NCBI GenBank assembly: GCA_934167435.1
Contig: CAKPKZ010000068.1
Span: forward strand, 1 to 7,849
Source: an uncultured Clostridia bacterium
Lineage (GTDB): Bacteria > Bacillota > Clostridia > TANB77 > CAG-508
DNA length: 7,849 bases
Direction: 5' to 3'
The notes beneath the pieces are model-generated. The model had not been told where the DNA came from, did not search any database, and saw only the letters and a list, made by a program, of their open reading frames with translations. Position numbers and translations under genes: made by a program. Below are positions 6,752-7,849 of the stretch, in pieces. How positions within the stretch are numbered: position 1 is the first letter of the stretch; every line of letters starts with the position of its first letter.

Positions 6752-7774
6752 GTGAACGTATCAGACTTTAAATATGATTTACCAGAAGAATTAATAGCAC
6801 AAGTACCATTAGAAAAAAGAGATGAATCTAGATTAATGATTCTAAATAGAAAAAATAAAACTATAGAACACAAAAAATTTAGAGATGTAATTGAATATTT
6901 ACAACCAGGAGATGTATTAGTTAGAAACAACACAAAAGTTATACCAGCAAGACTATATGGAAAAAAAGAAACAGGTGCACATGTTGAGTTTTTGTTATTA
7001 AATAATATAGAAGGCGATATTTGGGAAAGTATAGTAAGACCAGGTAATAAATTACATGTGGGAACAAAGGTTATATTTGGAGACGGATTGTTAGAAGCAC
7101 AAATTTTAGAAGTAATGCCTGGAGGAACCAGAAAGGTAGAATTTAAATATAAAGGAATATTTAACGAAATATTAGATCAAATTGGTTTAATGCCATTGCC
7201 ACCATATATACATGAAGAATTAAAAGAAAATGATAGATATCAAACAGTGTATGCAAAATATGAAGGGTCAGCAGCAGCTCCAACAGCTGGTTTACACTTT
7301 ACACCAGAATTATTAGAAAAAATAAGTCAAAAGGGTGTAAAAATAGCAAATGTAACATTACATGTAGGTATTGGAACATTTAGACCAGTAAAAGTAGATA
7401 AAGTTGAAAACCATCAAATGCATTCAGAACATTTTTATATAAAACAAGAAGATGCCGACATAATTAATAATGCCAAAAAAAGTGGACATAGAGTAATTGC
7501 CGTTGGAACTACATCTTGCAGAGTGCTAGAAACAGTTGCAAACAACGATGGACTTGTACAAGCAATAGAAGGAGATACACAAATATTTATATACCCAGGA
7601 TATAACTTTAAAGTTTTGGATGGATTAATAACAAATTTCCATTTACCAGAATCTACATTATTAATGTTAGTGTCTGCATTAGCAGGAAAAGAGTATATAA
7701 TGAATGCATATAATGAAGCAGTTAAAAATAAATATAGATTTTTTAGTTTTGGAGATGCAATGTTAATTATATAA
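6752..7774 (+). CDS. queA: S-adenosylmethionine:tRNA ribosyltransferase-isomerase QueA
   Basis: Cytoplasmic enzyme of queuosine synthesis. It transfers and isomerises the ribosyl group of S-adenosylmethionine onto preQ1 already inserted at the wobble position of GUN-anticodon tRNAs, making epoxyqueuosine. The 340-aa length is normal for the family. It has the typical N-terminus (VSDFKYDLPEELIAQ, RDESRLMIL), NNTKVIPARL (59-68), GSAAAPTAGLHFT (172-184), LHVGIGTFRPV (203-213), TNFHLPESTLLMLVSALAG (294-312) and the terminal YRFFSFGDAMLI. It starts with GTG and has a good Shine-Dalgarno site. It lies 18 bases after the metalloprotease and 32 bases before tgt, with no terminator in either gap, so it is probably co-transcribed from the promoter at 5346-5374. 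No internal defect was seen. Confidence 0.97.
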   Translation: MNVSDFKYDLPEELIAQVPLEKRDESRLMILNRKNKTIEHKKFRDVIEYLQPGDVLVRNNTKVIPARLYGKKETGAHVEFLLLNNIEGDIWESIVRPGNKLHVGTKVIFGDGLLEAQILEVMPGGTRKVEFKYKGIFNEILDQIGLMPLPPYIHEELKENDRYQTVYAKYEGSAAAPTAGLHFTPELLEKISQKGVKIANVTLHVGIGTFRPVKVDKVENHQMHSEHFYIKQEDADIINNAKKSGHRVIAVGTTSCRVLETVANNDGLVQAIEGDTQIFIYPGYNFKVLDGLITNFHLPESTLLMLVSALAGKEYIMNAYNEAVKNKYRFFSFGDAMLII

Positions 7775-7806
7775 TTTTTTACAAATAAAAAAATAAAGGG
7801 GGAAAT

Positions 7807-7849
7807 ATGAAACCAGCAGTAACATACGAATTATTACATGAATGTAAAC
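7807..7849 (+). CDS. tgt: tRNA-guanine transglycosylase Tgt, N-terminal start (partial)
   Basis: Only 14 codons plus one base are present: MKPAVTYELLHECK. This fits the usual beginning of bacterial Tgt (a short variable start, then Y-E-L-x-x-x-x-K before the QTGARxG segment, which lies beyond the window). Tgt exchanges guanine for preQ1 at the wobble position, the step just before QueA. A strong Shine-Dalgarno sequence (AAAGGGGGA, 7795-7803) precedes the ATG. The assignment rests on the short N-terminal match together with the very common queA-tgt gene order. Confidence 0.85.
   Translation, partial: MKPAVTYELLHECK

Overview
The window is AT-rich DNA with strong AGGAGG-type Shine-Dalgarno sites, AGA/ATA/TTA-rich codon use, a class B sortase and LPXTG-like surface proteins. 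This points to a Gram-positive, low-GC Bacillota, most likely a host-associated clostridial lineage. No species can be named from the sequence alone.

Region 1 (1-2864, + strand) is a cell-surface cassette. It begins with the last 35 codons of a protein whose tail looks like a sortase sorting signal. Thirteen bases later comes a complete 520-aa secreted protein with a signal peptide, three InlB/Listeria-Bacteroides-type repeat units, a beta-rich C-terminal domain and an NPKTA-type sorting signal. After a perfect 11-bp hairpin comes a class B sortase with an unusual C-terminal extension of about 105 residues. The simplest reading is that the sortase anchors one or both neighbouring proteins to peptidoglycan. 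A 13-bp hairpin ends this block and also terminates the convergent gene.

Region 2 (2857-5319, - strand) is a long U32-family protein of the RlhA type (rRNA cytidine hydroxylation family, with DUF3656-like middle and Cys-rich C-terminus). Its true start is probably 15 bases inside the longest ORF, because the Shine-Dalgarno sequence lies within the first codons of that ORF.

Region 3 (5346-7849, + strand) starts from a near-consensus sigma-A promoter divergent from the U32 gene. The first gene encodes an apparently undescribed membrane-anchored protein with a CBM4/9-like jelly-roll domain and a C-terminal HEFLH zinc-metalloprotease motif. It is followed 18 bases later by queA and then by the start of tgt, the last two steps of bacterial queuosine tRNA modification. 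In many Bacillota queA-tgt follow ruvAB; here the metalloprotease occupies that position.

The two items most worth following up are the sortase with its extra C-terminal module beside NPKTA-type substrates, and the CBM-like/HEFLH surface metalloprotease placed in front of queA-tgt. No RNA genes, CRISPR arrays, insertion sequences or origins were seen, and no gene-free stretch exceeds about 130 bases.
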